A DNA stretch of 64,000 bases, taken from the NCBI GenBank assembly GCA_003223245.1, contig QHYI01000109.1:89082-153081 (forward strand), given 5' to 3'. This document shows, piece after piece, positions 27,701 through 37,218 of the stretch. The position numbers and the translations under genes were made by a program. This DNA is from Acidobacteriota bacterium. GTDB taxonomy: Bacteria > Acidobacteriota > Terriglobia > Acidiferrales > UBA7541. Each line of letters starts with the position of its first letter. Position 1 is the stretch's first letter. The notes beneath the pieces were generated by a model. It was not told the origin of the DNA and made no database searches. It was given only the letters and a program-made list of their open reading frames with translations.

Positions 27701-28627
27701 TCAAACTGAGGAATATTTCCTGCAAAGGGTTTTGATCTTGGCGACCAGCTTGGGCACACCCGTGGTGGCGTCCTCTTTTCCTTCATATTCCGCGGACATG
27801 AAACCTTTGTAATTGGCGCGTGCAAAAATTTGCCAAACGCGGTCGAGGTCCACGGCTTCTCCGTTTTGGAAGTGGTCGCGGATGTGCGTATGCGTGGCGT
27901 AAGGGGCGGTGGCTTCGATTTGCGAGTAAGCGTCGGCTTTTGCGATGGGGATGAAATTGGTTATGTCGAGATTGATTCCAAAAAAAGGTGAGTCGACGCG
28001 ATGGACGATCTCAAGACAGGTATCCGAGTTCTGCGTAATTCCTTGGTGGTCTTCCATTCCAAGAGTGATGCCTTTCTTGCTCGAGTATTCACAAGCCGCC
28101 TTCAGCGTTTCCACCGTCCATCCCACCGCTTGCTGAACAGTGGCTCCCGCTGGGAGCTGGCCCGCGAAAACACGCAGGTGCGGCGCGCCAAGCGATTCGG
28201 TAACATCCACCCATTTCTTGATTTCCTCCAAGACCTCGGCGCGTTTGCCCGGTTCAGCTTGCACGGTGCTGGCTCCGATGGCGGCGCCCGAAAAACATAC
28301 GCCGTTTTTGAAGGCCAGATGCCGCAGCGAAGCCAGGTAGGCAGGGTCGGCGGACTTGAACCAATATCCGGTCATATCCACGCCATCAATGCCCAGCGCG
28401 ACGGCGTTTCGAATGACGTCTTCCATGGTCATTTTGCCGGCGCCGAGAAGTTTGCTGTAAGAGTAAGCGCAGCAACCCGTGAGCAGCCGCGGCGCTGCTG
28501 CACTTGCCGGCTCCGTGTTTGGCGTCGCAGCCCAAGGCCGGGCTGCTCGGACAAGTTCCGCGCCAGCGATGACCCCTGGCCCCGCAGCTCGCAAAAAGTC
28601 TCTGCGGTCAATCGGCTTTGGCGTCAT
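27701..28627 (-). CDS. Tat-exported sugar phosphate isomerase/epimerase-like TIM barrel
   Basis: This 308-residue protein has a Tat signal (DRRDFLRAAG near 8-17). The mature part is an AP-endonuclease-2/xylose-isomerase-like TIM barrel: GIDGVDMTGYWF, GITLGMEDHQG, FFGINLDITNF and FMSAEYEGKED give the usual Glu, Asp and His metal ligands at strand ends. The substrate is not known; such proteins often act on inosose or keto-sugars. It is co-transcribed with the downstream oxidoreductase. Confidence 0.85.
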   Translation of the reverse strand: MTPKPIDRRDFLRAAGPGVIAGAELVRAARPWAATPNTEPASAAAPRLLTGCCAYSYSKLLGAGKMTMEDVIRNAVALGIDGVDMTGYWFKSADPAYLASLRHLAFKNGVCFSGAAIGASTVQAEPGKRAEVLEEIKKWVDVTESLGAPHLRVFAGQLPAGATVQQAVGWTVETLKAACEYSSKKGITLGMEDHQGITQNSDTCLEIVHRVDSPFFGINLDITNFIPIAKADAYSQIEATAPYATHTHIRDHFQNGEAVDLDRVWQIFARANYKGFMSAEYEGKEDATTGVPKLVAKIKTLCRKYSSV

Positions 28628-28808
28628 GGATTGAACTCTCCCTTATCATGGAACGGAAATCTCGCCGGAACAAGCCCGAAGCTGCTAAAGGCGCGATTCG
28701 CAGGCTATTGGTCTGTTTCCGCTTGAAGCGTGCAAATTCTAACCCTGGCGGAGTATGATACGAAGCGCAAAAGTCCCGGTCAGCTCGTGCTCCTCGGAGG
28801 GCCAGCCC

Positions 28809-29945
28809 ATGGCTCACCGCTTCACTATTGGCGTCGAAGAAGAATTCCAAATCATCGATCCTGCGACTTGCGAACTGCGTTCGCACGTCAGCCAGCTCAT
28901 TTCCCAGGCCTCGGCGGACATCGTCGAACAAGTCAAGCCCGAGTTGCACCAATCCATCGTCGAAACGGGCACGCGGATTTGCGACAGCGTCAGCGATTTG
29001 CGCATTGAAATGCACCGCACGCGGGGAGAATTGGTAGCCGCGGCAGAACGCGCGGGCCTGCAAGTCGCCGCGGCGGGAACACACCCGTTTTCGAGCTGGA
29101 TCGACCAAGTCATCTCCCCTGGGGAGCGTTACCAGCATATCGTCGACGAAATGGGCCAACTGGCGAGGTCGCTGCTGATCTTCGGCATGCACGTGCACGT
29201 GGCCATGCCGGACAAGCAGACGACGATTGATTTGATGAACGGTGTGCGTTATTTCCTGCCGCATCTGCTGGCGCTTTCCACCAGTTCGCCTTTCTGGATG
29301 GGCCGGAACACGGGGCTGAAATCGTTCCGCACTACCGTGTTTCGCCGTTTTCCGCGAACGGGCGTCCCGGAACAGTTCGAATCCTGGAGCGCCTACGAAA
29401 ATTTTGTGAATTTGCTGGTGAAGCTGCACTGCATCGATAACGGCAAGAAAATCTGGTGGGACGTGCGGCCGCATCCGATGTTCCGCACGCTGGAGTTCCG
29501 GATGTTCGATGTGTGCACCAAGGTCGAGGAAGCGGTGGCCATTGCGGCGTTGGCCCAAGCGATTATTGTGAAGCTGCACCGGCTGTACACCTTGAATCAG
29601 AGCTGGCGGCTGTACCGCCGGGCGCTCATCGAAGAGAACAAATGGCGCGCGGCGCGTTACGGCATCGACGGCAACCTCATCGACTTCGGCAAAGAAGCGG
29701 AAGTGGATATGCGGCAATTGATTCCGGAATTGCTGGAGCTGGTGGACGACGTGGTCGACGACCTGGGAAGCCGCGGCGCTGTCGAGTATGTCCACACGAT
29801 CCTAAAAGAAGGCACGAGCGCAGACCGCCAACTGCGCGTTTATCAGGAAGCAGGAGATTTGAAAGAGGTGGTGCGCCATCTGGTTGCGGAAACCCGCGCT
29901 GGCGTGACCGAGCCGCGAACTTCTTCGGCGCACGCCGTGAATTGA
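28809..29945 (+). CDS. carboxylate-amine ligase, GCS2 (YbdK) family
   Basis: This 378-residue member of the glutamate-cysteine ligase type-2 family has the ATP/metal motif GVEEEFQIID at 8-17. It also has ICDSVSDLRIEMHRTRGEL, MHVHVAMPD and DVRPHPMFRTLEFRMFD. YbdK-type enzymes join an amino acid's carboxylate to an amine with ATP and have weak glutamate-cysteine ligase activity in vitro. The start is the ATG matching the family start; 18 upstream codons are excluded. It heads a plus-strand set with two ATP-grasp genes, an M29-like peptidase and an AIM24 gene, which implies a peptide-like product. Confidence 0.9.
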   Translation: MAHRFTIGVEEEFQIIDPATCELRSHVSQLISQASADIVEQVKPELHQSIVETGTRICDSVSDLRIEMHRTRGELVAAAERAGLQVAAAGTHPFSSWIDQVISPGERYQHIVDEMGQLARSLLIFGMHVHVAMPDKQTTIDLMNGVRYFLPHLLALSTSSPFWMGRNTGLKSFRTTVFRRFPRTGVPEQFESWSAYENFVNLLVKLHCIDNGKKIWWDVRPHPMFRTLEFRMFDVCTKVEEAVAIAALAQAIIVKLHRLYTLNQSWRLYRRALIEENKWRAARYGIDGNLIDFGKEAEVDMRQLIPELLELVDDVVDDLGSRGAVEYVHTILKEGTSADRQLRVYQEAGDLKEVVRHLVAETRAGVTEPRTSSAHAVN

Positions 29946-30093
29946 GCCGTCCGTTGTCAGCGGTTGTTTCTCAGTTTCCAGCGGAAGAAGCGATTGGACG
30001 TTCAATGAAATTGGTTGAGGAACGTTGTTTCGCCCATTGAGAACTGATCCCTGAAAGTGGAAAGTCCATCAGTCGTACGTCGCAGGAGCAACA

Positions 30094-31125
30094 ATGAAAA
30101 AGATTGGCCTTCTCTGCGGACGGGAATACAGCTTTCCTCCGGCGTTTATCGTGAAAGTGAACGAGCTAGGGAAGAAAGACGGCGTGGCCGCGGAATTCGT
30201 GAAGCTGGGCGGCACGCCCATGGGCGAGCCGGCGAAGTACAGCGTGATTGTCGATCGCATCTCGCACGAGGTCGCATATTACCGCGGGTTTTTGAAGCAC
30301 GCCGTCCTAGAAGGCACGTACGTCATCAACAACCCCTTCTGGTGGTCGGCCGACGACAAATATTTCAACTACTCGGTCGCGACAAAGCTGGGCATCGCGA
30401 TTCCAAAGACCATCTTGCTCCCGCAAAAGGGTTATCCCGCGGATGTCGACATCACTTCCGAGTCGCTCCACAACCTGGAATATCCTCTGGATTGGGAAGG
30501 CATGTTGGATTACGTCGGGCGGCCGGCAATCCTCAAGCCGTTTTCCGGCGGAGGCTGGAAACACGTCTACAAGGTCCACAACAAGCTGGAGTTGCTGGCC
30601 GCGTATGACCAGACCTCGCCGTACTGCATGACGCTGCAGCAGTTCATTGATTTCTCGCAATACGTGCGCTGCTTCAGCTTCGGCAAGACGGACATTATTC
30701 CCGTTCATTACGATCCAAAGGAACGGAAATATTTGGTTGACCATGCGTATTTAGCGTCAGAACTGGGCGTGCGCATCGTGAAGGATGCGCAGATCATCAA
30801 TCAGGCGCTCGGCTATGAGATGAATACCATCGAATTTGCCATCCAGGATGGCGTACCCTATGCCATTGATTTTTTGAATCCTGCGCCGGATTTCGAACGC
30901 GATCGCATCACGGAATTCTATTTCGAGCTCGTGGTGGAAAAAATGGCGCGCCTGGTCATCGACCGCGCTCTTCATGGTCAGGCTTATAATTCCTGGCCCC
31001 GCTGGGAAGAAATGCTGGGAATGGGCGCCGCCGGAGGATTTACGGGAGCGCCCAAGAGTGCGGCGTCGGGACAAAAATCGGGCGCGGTTCCGGCATGGAG
31101 TTCGCCGCCAGCGCAAGGATCGTAA
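30094..31125 (+). CDS. ATP-grasp amide ligase, RimK/GshB-like
   Basis: This 343-residue protein has the central ATP-grasp domain visible as GRPAILKPFSGGGWKHVYKV (ATP lysine and Gly-rich loop), MTLQQFIDFSQYVRCF and the metal-ligand stretch NTIEFAIQDGVPYAIDFLNP (Glu, Asp, Asn). The C-terminal 35 residues are low-complexity (Gly/Ala/Ser/Pro). ATP-grasp ligases form amide bonds through acyl phosphates. AGGAG precedes the ATG. It lies 148 bp after the GCS2 ligase and three bases before the next ATP-grasp gene. Specific substrates cannot be read from the sequence. Confidence 0.85.
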   Translation: MKKIGLLCGREYSFPPAFIVKVNELGKKDGVAAEFVKLGGTPMGEPAKYSVIVDRISHEVAYYRGFLKHAVLEGTYVINNPFWWSADDKYFNYSVATKLGIAIPKTILLPQKGYPADVDITSESLHNLEYPLDWEGMLDYVGRPAILKPFSGGGWKHVYKVHNKLELLAAYDQTSPYCMTLQQFIDFSQYVRCFSFGKTDIIPVHYDPKERKYLVDHAYLASELGVRIVKDAQIINQALGYEMNTIEFAIQDGVPYAIDFLNPAPDFERDRITEFYFELVVEKMARLVIDRALHGQAYNSWPRWEEMLGMGAAGGFTGAPKSAASGQKSGAVPAWSSPPAQGS

Positions 31126-31128
31126 CCC

Positions 31129-32520
31129 GTGACCACGGCTCCCACACCTTTACCTCCTTGTTCGCCGGCGGAGGATTGGCATGAAATCTTGAAGCCGATG
31201 CTCTTGCGCATGCCGGAGCTTCCCGAGGATTTGTTCCGACGCATGCGCGGGGCCAAATTGACTTTTGGCCAGCGCGTCCACTGCCCTTTCCTGCGGCCGT
31301 TTTTTCTCTCTCCCGAAGACGAAGAGCACGTCCGAACCGTGGCGGAGACCATTGCCGAACTTGGCGAACGCGTGGTGCTTGCGGCCTTGGAGGACAAGCA
31401 CGTTTTCGCGCAACTGCATTTGCGCGAGGAGGAGGAACGGCTCGCGCGTATCCCCGTCGGCCTTGGCCCGGCCAGCACAGCAGCACGGCTTGATGCGTTC
31501 TTGCTCCCTGATTCCTTGAGATTTGCCGAATACAACGCGGAATCGCCGGCAGGTCCCGGCTATGCGGAAGCACTCGCGGAAATTTTCAACGACCTTCCGA
31601 TGATGGGGCAGTTTGCCCGAAAATATCAAGTGCATCGGTATTCGCTGACTGCCAGATTGCTTGAGGCGCTGCTCCAGAGCTACCGGGATTCGGGGGGCTC
31701 GGCGGAAAAACCGCAAATCGCCATTGTGGATTGGGAAGAGGTTCCCACATGGAGCGAATTTGAGATTCTCCAGGCGCGCTTCGAGAAGATGGGGATTCCT
31801 ACGCTGCTTGCCGATCCGCGTCAGCTCGAATGGGATGGAAAGCACCTGGTCGTGGCGGGCAAAAGAATTGATCTGGCGTACCGGCGCGTGCTAATCAATG
31901 ACATCGTGGCTAAGCCGGTGGAGTGTGCGGCGCTAGTAAAAGCCTACACGGCTGGCGCCGTGTGCGTGGCGAATAGTTTTCGCTGCAAAATCCCGCATGT
32001 GAAAACGTTCTTTGCTGTTCTCACCGACGAGCAAAACGGGAACCTCTTCTCGCTCAGCGAGCGCGAGATCATTCGCAAGCACATCCCGTGGACGCGCGTG
32101 GTTGCGGATGTTCAGACCGCCCATTACGGCGAGCATGTGGAACTGCTGGACTTTATCCGCAAGGAGCGCGAGAAGCTAGTGTTGAAGCCCAGCGATGAAT
32201 ACGGCGGCTCAGGCGTGACCCTCGGATGGGAAACCGGAGAAGCGGCCTGGGAGGAAGCCATCGAACGCGCGCTGACAGCAAAGAATGGCGTGTGGATTGT
32301 GCAGGAGCGGATCCCCGTTCGCCGCGAATTCTTCCCTTACATTGCTGATGTAGGCACAGTCGATTACCGCGAAATGCTGGTGGATTTTGCGCCGTACTTA
32401 TTCCGCGGGAAACTGTGCGGCTTTCTCACGCGGCTAAGTTCGACGGGACTCGCTAACGTCACCAGCGGCGGCGGACAGGTGCCGGCGTTCCGGGTTTCTC
32501 TCAGAAACACCGCCAACTAA
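31129..32520 (+). CDS. second ATP-grasp protein, possibly circularly permuted type
   Basis: This 463-residue protein starts with GTG three bases after the preceding stop, so the two are coupled. The C-terminal half has ATP-grasp features: KLVLKPSDEYGGSGVTLGWE, GVWIVQERIPVRREFFPYI and REMLVDFAPYLFRGKLCGF. The N-terminal half has an acidic region (SLRFAEYNAESPAGPGYAEA) found in glutathionylspermidine-synthase/DUF407-like permuted ATP-grasp proteins. Two consecutive ligases after a GCS2 enzyme suggest stepwise extension of a small peptide. The permuted assignment is by motif order and not certain. Confidence 0.8.
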   Translation: MTTAPTPLPPCSPAEDWHEILKPMLLRMPELPEDLFRRMRGAKLTFGQRVHCPFLRPFFLSPEDEEHVRTVAETIAELGERVVLAALEDKHVFAQLHLREEEERLARIPVGLGPASTAARLDAFLLPDSLRFAEYNAESPAGPGYAEALAEIFNDLPMMGQFARKYQVHRYSLTARLLEALLQSYRDSGGSAEKPQIAIVDWEEVPTWSEFEILQARFEKMGIPTLLADPRQLEWDGKHLVVAGKRIDLAYRRVLINDIVAKPVECAALVKAYTAGAVCVANSFRCKIPHVKTFFAVLTDEQNGNLFSLSEREIIRKHIPWTRVVADVQTAHYGEHVELLDFIRKEREKLVLKPSDEYGGSGVTLGWETGEAAWEEAIERALTAKNGVWIVQERIPVRREFFPYIADVGTVDYREMLVDFAPYLFRGKLCGFLTRLSSTGLANVTSGGGQVPAFRVSLRNTAN

Positions 32521-32625
32521 CTCTCAATCAAGCGGGAGGTTTTGCCCGTCCCTTCGACCGGTGGAATAAACGCCCGAGCAAAACGACCTTGCCAGAAATT
32601 CGGCCGTTTCAAGTACACTTTTGAA

Positions 32626-33651
32626 ATGGACTTCGGGACTCCCGACGCAGAGTTGATGCCAGGCGCGCGCAACGCCGTCGAGACCTGTCTCGGTGTGCGC
32701 CGCGACGAACAGGTCGCGCTGATTGCCGACGAAGCAAGCAGGGCGGTTGCGGCTAGCATTGCCGCTGCAGTGGACGAACGCGACGCGCGGTGCAGGAAGC
32801 TGTTGCTGGAGTCTTTTGGCCCGCGCCCAATGGCGGCTGCTCCGAAAGGAGTTTTGAGCGCGCTCGAGACGGCCGACGTGGGCGTCCTGTGCATGACGGC
32901 GGAGCCGGGCGAACTTGCTGCACGCATGGCCATCGTGAAAGTGGTCGAGCGCTGCCAGATTCGCTACGCACACATGGTGGGCGTGACGCCGCAGATCATG
33001 CAGCAGGGCATGCGCGCGGATTACCGCATGGTGGATCGCTTGAGCGACAAGCTGCGCCAACGCATGCTGCGCGCCAAAACTCTAACAGTGAAGACCGAAG
33101 CAGGCACAAAGTTTGACGCGCACTTTGACGGGCAGCTCGATTGGGTGAAGACCAGCGGGCTGATCAACCCGCGCTACTGGTCGAATCTTCCAGCGGGCGA
33201 AGTTTTTACGACACCCGCAACGGTGGACGGCACATTCGTTTGCGATGCGACGGCAGGCGACCACTTCAACGGAAAGTACGGGGACCTGCAGTCCACACCG
33301 CTCACGCTGACGATCAAAAGCGCGCGATTGGTGAATGTTGCGTGCGCGCGCAAGGATTTGAAGCAGGAGTTTTGGGATTATTGCCACACCGATGAAAACA
33401 GTGACCGCGTCGGAGAGCTGGCATTTGGAACAAATCTTGGATTAACCGAAATGATTGGCGTGCTGCTCCAGGACGAAAAGTTTCCCGGCGTACATCTCGC
33501 GTTCGGCGATCCGTATGGCAGCCAGACGCACGCCGACTGGAAATCCACTACGCACGTCGACGTGCTGACCCGCAATTGCGACGCCTGGATCGACGATGAC
33601 CTGGTTATTGAAAAGGGCCGCTACCAACTCGGCCACCTCGGCTTAGCCTAA
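32626..33651 (+). CDS. M29-like aminopeptidase
   Basis: This 341-residue protein follows the thermophilic metallo-aminopeptidase (M29/AmpS) pattern: GEVFTTP with E192, VGELAFGTN with E264, GVHLAFGD with H290, and HVDVL with H310 and D312 as the metal site. N-terminal Rossmann-like half is degenerate (length 341 versus about 410 in AmpS). The start is the ATG after ACTTTTGAA; 28 codons upstream are excluded. It lies 105 bp after the ATP-grasp pair, so it may trim or recycle the peptide they make. Confidence 0.82.
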   Translation: MDFGTPDAELMPGARNAVETCLGVRRDEQVALIADEASRAVAASIAAAVDERDARCRKLLLESFGPRPMAAAPKGVLSALETADVGVLCMTAEPGELAARMAIVKVVERCQIRYAHMVGVTPQIMQQGMRADYRMVDRLSDKLRQRMLRAKTLTVKTEAGTKFDAHFDGQLDWVKTSGLINPRYWSNLPAGEVFTTPATVDGTFVCDATAGDHFNGKYGDLQSTPLTLTIKSARLVNVACARKDLKQEFWDYCHTDENSDRVGELAFGTNLGLTEMIGVLLQDEKFPGVHLAFGDPYGSQTHADWKSTTHVDVLTRNCDAWIDDDLVIEKGRYQLGHLGLA

Positions 33652-33774
33652 TTTAACCACACCGGGGAATTATTCCCATCGAACATCGTCCCTTGTATGC
33701 TTAAGGGGATTTGTGCAATGCCGCGCTATTTCACTTGTTCTTTCAAGTAGCGCCGAAATTCCCGGAAGGAGTCC

Positions 33775-34533
33775 ATGATGCGAAGCCAAATTGTAGGCAC
33801 GACGATGCCAGTCCTGGAGTTTGTGCTGGATCCGAATGATTCCATCATTTCCGAAGCGGGCCAGCTTTCCTGGATGGGCAGCTCGATTCAGATGACCACA
33901 CACACGCAATTTGGCGGCGGGGGAGGCGTTTGGGGGGCCATAAAGCGCGTTGCGGGCGGCGGAACGCTTTTCATGACGGAATATCGGGCGGTGGGAGTCC
34001 CGGGCGAACTGGCATTTGCCACGAAGCTTCCCGGGCATATTGTGCCCGTCGAGGTCGCAGCGGGGCGCGAATACATGATTCACCGCCACGGGTTTATTTG
34101 CTCGACTCCGCAGGTGCAAATTGGCGTGGGATTCCAACAATCGCTGGGCGCAGGAATTTTTGGGGGCAGCGGCTTCGTATTGCAGCGCGTCAGCGGTCAA
34201 GGAAGCGCGTGGATCGAACTTTCTGGGGAATTGGTTGTTAGAGATTTGCAGGCAGGAGAAACGCTGCGCGTCCATCCGGGGCACGTCGGCGCGTTCCAGA
34301 CCAGCGTGAATTTCGAGATCACCACGGTTCCTGGAATCAAGAACATGATCTTTGGTGGCGATGGAATTTTTCTGGCGTCTTTGACCGGCCCCGGCCGCAT
34401 TTGGCTGCAGACTCTGCCCATCGCCAAACTTGCCCACGAGCTGATGGAATATATGCCCATCCAGTCCAGTAAAGCTGCGGAAGGCGGCGTGATCGGAGGA
34501 ATCGTGGGCTCCATTCTGCAAGGGTCAGACTAG
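33775..34533 (+). CDS. AIM24 / TIGR00266 family protein
   Basis: This 252-residue protein is an all-beta, tandem-barrel member of the AIM24 (mitochondrial biogenesis) family. Typical stretches are VLEFVLDPNDSIISEAGQLS, GGGTLFMTEYRA, PGHIVPVEV and GIFLASLTGPGRIWLQTLPI. It ends with a Gly-rich stretch (EGGVIGGIVGSIL). The family is widespread in bacteria with unknown biochemistry. AAGGAG precedes the tandem ATGATG start. It is the last plus-strand gene of the ligase cluster. Confidence 0.88.
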   Translation: MMRSQIVGTTMPVLEFVLDPNDSIISEAGQLSWMGSSIQMTTHTQFGGGGGVWGAIKRVAGGGTLFMTEYRAVGVPGELAFATKLPGHIVPVEVAAGREYMIHRHGFICSTPQVQIGVGFQQSLGAGIFGGSGFVLQRVSGQGSAWIELSGELVVRDLQAGETLRVHPGHVGAFQTSVNFEITTVPGIKNMIFGGDGIFLASLTGPGRIWLQTLPIAKLAHELMEYMPIQSSKAAEGGVIGGIVGSILQGSD

Positions 34534-34670
34534 CGTCGAGAAAAGTCTCGGCGAACGCCAGCAAGCGACGGAACAGCACGTAAACTCCGTTTTGCAATTC
34601 TCAAGCTTCCGGAGGATTGACGAATCGCGTGAGATAAGTAGGTGGTTAGGGCGCCCTTCTGCCACCATCT

Positions 34671-35402
34671 TTAGAAAAGCCTCGAAACATATTCCCGCAT
34701 CTGGTGCTTCCAGTAGCGCCAGTCGTGGCCGCCTTGCGGGCCCCAATTGTCGAGCGCATGGCGAATGCCTTTGCCGGAAAGCACTTCGGAGAGACGATAG
34801 GTAGGCGCGCTATTCTCCCACGGGCCGGTGCCGGTCGTGAGGTGAATGTCACAGCCCGCGACCTGCTCGTAAAACCAAGGGTCGCTCATGTTCGCGAGAT
34901 AATCCACGGGATTGTTGAAATAGAAATTGTCGTCGTACAGGCCGTCCATGAAATTGCGCAGATCGTAGATCCCGGACATGGCGAAGCAGCGCTTGATCAC
35001 GTCGGGATGCTTGAAGAGCGAGTTCGCCGCGTGGTACGCGCCGAAAGAAGCGCCCATCGTGGAAATGACGATGCCCTGCGTCTGGCAATTATTCCAGATG
35101 AAGGGCACGACCTCCTCCCGCAGATACGAGTCGAACATCGCCTGCATGTGGCTGCGATGAAAAGGATGCGCGGATTTGTTGTAGAAGCTGTGAGCGTTGA
35201 TGGAGTTCACCGCGTAGAGCTTGATTTTGCCGCCATCGATGAATTCGCCGAGCGCCTCGACCATGCCCTGGTTTTCGAGTTCCCATTCGTCGCCGCCGCT
35301 GGTCGGGAATCCAAGCAGAGGCGCGCCCCAGTGGCCGTACACCACGACCCCAAGCTCCAAACTAACGCGCTGGGAATACCAGCGCTGATATTCGCGCCTC
35401 AT
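34671..35402 (-). CDS. esterase, alpha/beta hydrolase (esterase D-like)
   Basis: This 243-residue protein has nucleophile motif GASFG with S119, and a C-terminal catalytic His in GPQGGHDWRYW (H226). The pattern matches the esterase D/S-formylglutathione-hydrolase-like group annotated as putative esterase. The start is the ATG of MRREYQRWYS; the 31 upstream codons are not homologous-looking. It converges on the ligase cluster. An esterase of a thiol-ester-hydrolase-like family next to a GCS2/ATP-grasp set is suggestive of a thiol or peptide conjugate, but this is inference. Confidence 0.82.
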   Translation of the reverse strand: MRREYQRWYSQRVSLELGVVVYGHWGAPLLGFPTSGGDEWELENQGMVEALGEFIDGGKIKLYAVNSINAHSFYNKSAHPFHRSHMQAMFDSYLREEVVPFIWNNCQTQGIVISTMGASFGAYHAANSLFKHPDVIKRCFAMSGIYDLRNFMDGLYDDNFYFNNPVDYLANMSDPWFYEQVAGCDIHLTTGTGPWENSAPTYRLSEVLSGKGIRHALDNWGPQGGHDWRYWKHQMREYVSRLF

Positions 35403-35559
35403 TGTTGCCTCTTGCTTGCCGCGGGGAGAGAAAGTATGCCAGCATGGGCGGGTTCCAGGCAATGACGCGGCGCGATTGCTCGCCCGACGAGACATTTCGC
35501 GGCGGCCGGCATCTATTAGCTAAGGAAGTCAAATTCAAGAAGCAGGGAGCCAGCGTTCA

Positions 35560-36582
35560 ATGGCTGCATCGACGCACTCGTGCAAACCAAGCCCGGAACG
35601 TATTTTCAATACTATGACCGCCTTTCAGGAAACCGAAGCGCTGAAAGCGGCGATTGAACTGGACATTTTCACGGCTATCGCGGAAGGAGTGCACACCGCT
35701 GAATTGCTGGCGGCAAAAACGGGAGCGTCAGAACGAGGAATGCGCATTCTGTGCGACTACTTCACGAGCAAAGAATTTCTAACCAAAAAGGGCGATCAAT
35801 ATGCGCTTACTCAGGAGTCCGCTACTTTTTTGAATCGCCACTCGCCGGCGTGCCTGGCCACGATGGTCAATTTTCTGGCTAGCCCCTGGAGCCGAAGAAA
35901 TTTTGCGGCCCTGGCAGAAGCCGTACGCAAGGGCGGGACGGCGAATGGAACAGGAGATCACACCAAATCGCACGAAGAGATATGGGTCAATTTTGCGCGT
36001 TCGATGGCGCCGCTGACGATACCGGCTGCTGAATTCATCGCGGGATTGCTTCGGGCCGAGGCGGGGCGGCCGTGCAGGGTGCTGGACATTGCTGCCGGAC
36101 ACGGAATGTATGGAATCACGGTGGCGAAGCGCAATCCCAACGCGCAGGTCGTCGCTGTGGATTGGCCCGCTGTGCTGGAAGTGACCAAGGAAAACGCCAG
36201 GAAATTCGGCGTTGCCGACCGTCACACGACGCGCCCGGGCAGCGCGTTTGAGGTTGCATTTGGCAATGGGTATGACCTCGCACTGCTCACGAACATCTTC
36301 CATCATTTCGATGTGCCCACTTGCGAAAAACTGATGCGCCGGGTCCACGCTGCCTTACAGCCCGGCGGCAAGGCTATCACTCTGGAATTTGTGCCGAATG
36401 AAGACCGCGTCTCGCCGCCGCACGCCGCCGCGTTTAGCCTGGTGATGCTGGCGGGCACGGACGCGGGAGACGCCTATACGTTTTCGCAATATGAGAAGAT
36501 GTTCGGCAACGCCGGATTTTCGAAAACGACTTTGCATCCCATTCCCGATATGCCGCAACAAGTTCTGATTTCAGAAAAATAG
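35560..36582 (+). CDS. SAM-dependent methyltransferase, O-methyltransferase type
   Basis: This 340-residue protein has an N-terminal winged-helix dimerisation domain (about 10-95: [20 protein letters not shown]). The Rossmann methyltransferase domain follows with motif [27 protein letters not shown] and GGKAITLEF. This is the plant-COMT/hydroxyneurosporene-like O-methyltransferase layout. The substrate is unknown. DinB follows nine bases after the stop, and the molybdenum hydroxylase gene follows that, so the three may form one operon. Confidence 0.87.
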   Translation: MAASTHSCKPSPERIFNTMTAFQETEALKAAIELDIFTAIAEGVHTAELLAAKTGASERGMRILCDYFTSKEFLTKKGDQYALTQESATFLNRHSPACLATMVNFLASPWSRRNFAALAEAVRKGGTANGTGDHTKSHEEIWVNFARSMAPLTIPAAEFIAGLLRAEAGRPCRVLDIAAGHGMYGITVAKRNPNAQVVAVDWPAVLEVTKENARKFGVADRHTTRPGSAFEVAFGNGYDLALLTNIFHHFDVPTCEKLMRRVHAALQPGGKAITLEFVPNEDRVSPPHAAAFSLVMLAGTDAGDAYTFSQYEKMFGNAGFSKTTLHPIPDMPQQVLISEK

Positions 36583-36590
36583 GAATCCCC

Positions 36591-37121
36591 ATGAAGAAAA
36601 ATGCCAAACCAGTACCTAAGAAGCAGGCTGCTTCGGGCAACAACGATCGGGTGTTGCGCGAACACCTCGTCTACCTTTTGAAAGGCGGCGGGGCGCACGT
36701 GCATTTCACGGATGCGGTCGAAGGCTTCCCTGAAGCGAAGCGCGGTGCGTTTATCGCGGGACTGCCGCACACCGGCTGGCAGCTTCTGGAGCATGCGCGC
36801 ATCGCGCAATGGGATATCCTAGAATTCAGCCGTAATCCGAAGCACGTCTCACCGGGATTTCCTGAAGGCTACTGGCCGAAGACGCCGGGACCTCCGGAGC
36901 CGGCGGCCTGGGACAAATCTGTAGAACAGTTCGAGAGAGACCTGCAGGAACTGATCGGCCTGGTGAAAGACCCAAAGACGGACTTGTACGCGAAAATTCC
37001 GCACGGCGACGGCCAGACGATTCTGCACGAGGCACTGCTGGTGGCGGACCACAACGCTTATCATCTCGGCCAGCTCGTCGATCTGCGGCGCGCGCTCGGG
37101 GAATGGCCCACGCCCCACTGA
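36591..37121 (+). CDS. DinB-family four-helix protein
   Basis: This 176-residue protein follows the DinB/YfiT bundle: [20 protein letters not shown] with a metal-type His (H67), and the C-terminal [20 protein letters not shown] with two further His. Such proteins bind a divalent metal; some are thiol-dependent S-transferases (BstA in bacillithiol users, mycothiol isomerase relatives). The N-terminus ([13 protein letters not shown]) is basic and variable. Its proximity to a GCS2/ATP-grasp cluster is notable because DinB enzymes can use low-molecular-weight thiols. Confidence 0.85.
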   Translation: MKKNAKPVPKKQAASGNNDRVLREHLVYLLKGGGAHVHFTDAVEGFPEAKRGAFIAGLPHTGWQLLEHARIAQWDILEFSRNPKHVSPGFPEGYWPKTPGPPEPAAWDKSVEQFERDLQELIGLVKDPKTDLYAKIPHGDGQTILHEALLVADHNAYHLGQLVDLRRALGEWPTPH

Positions 37122-37218
37122 ACTATTGACCTTGCAGGAATGCAAAATGGCGGTAGCATGGTGCGTAGCGGAATTTGGCTTTGGGCCTCATTCCATCGAT
37201 TTTTCTTTGCGAGGACCT

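Noticed and set aside
28608..29795. 395-codon frame antisense to the GCS2 ligase
   Set aside because: It is a GC-rich shadow frame: the plus strand has family motifs over the same span.
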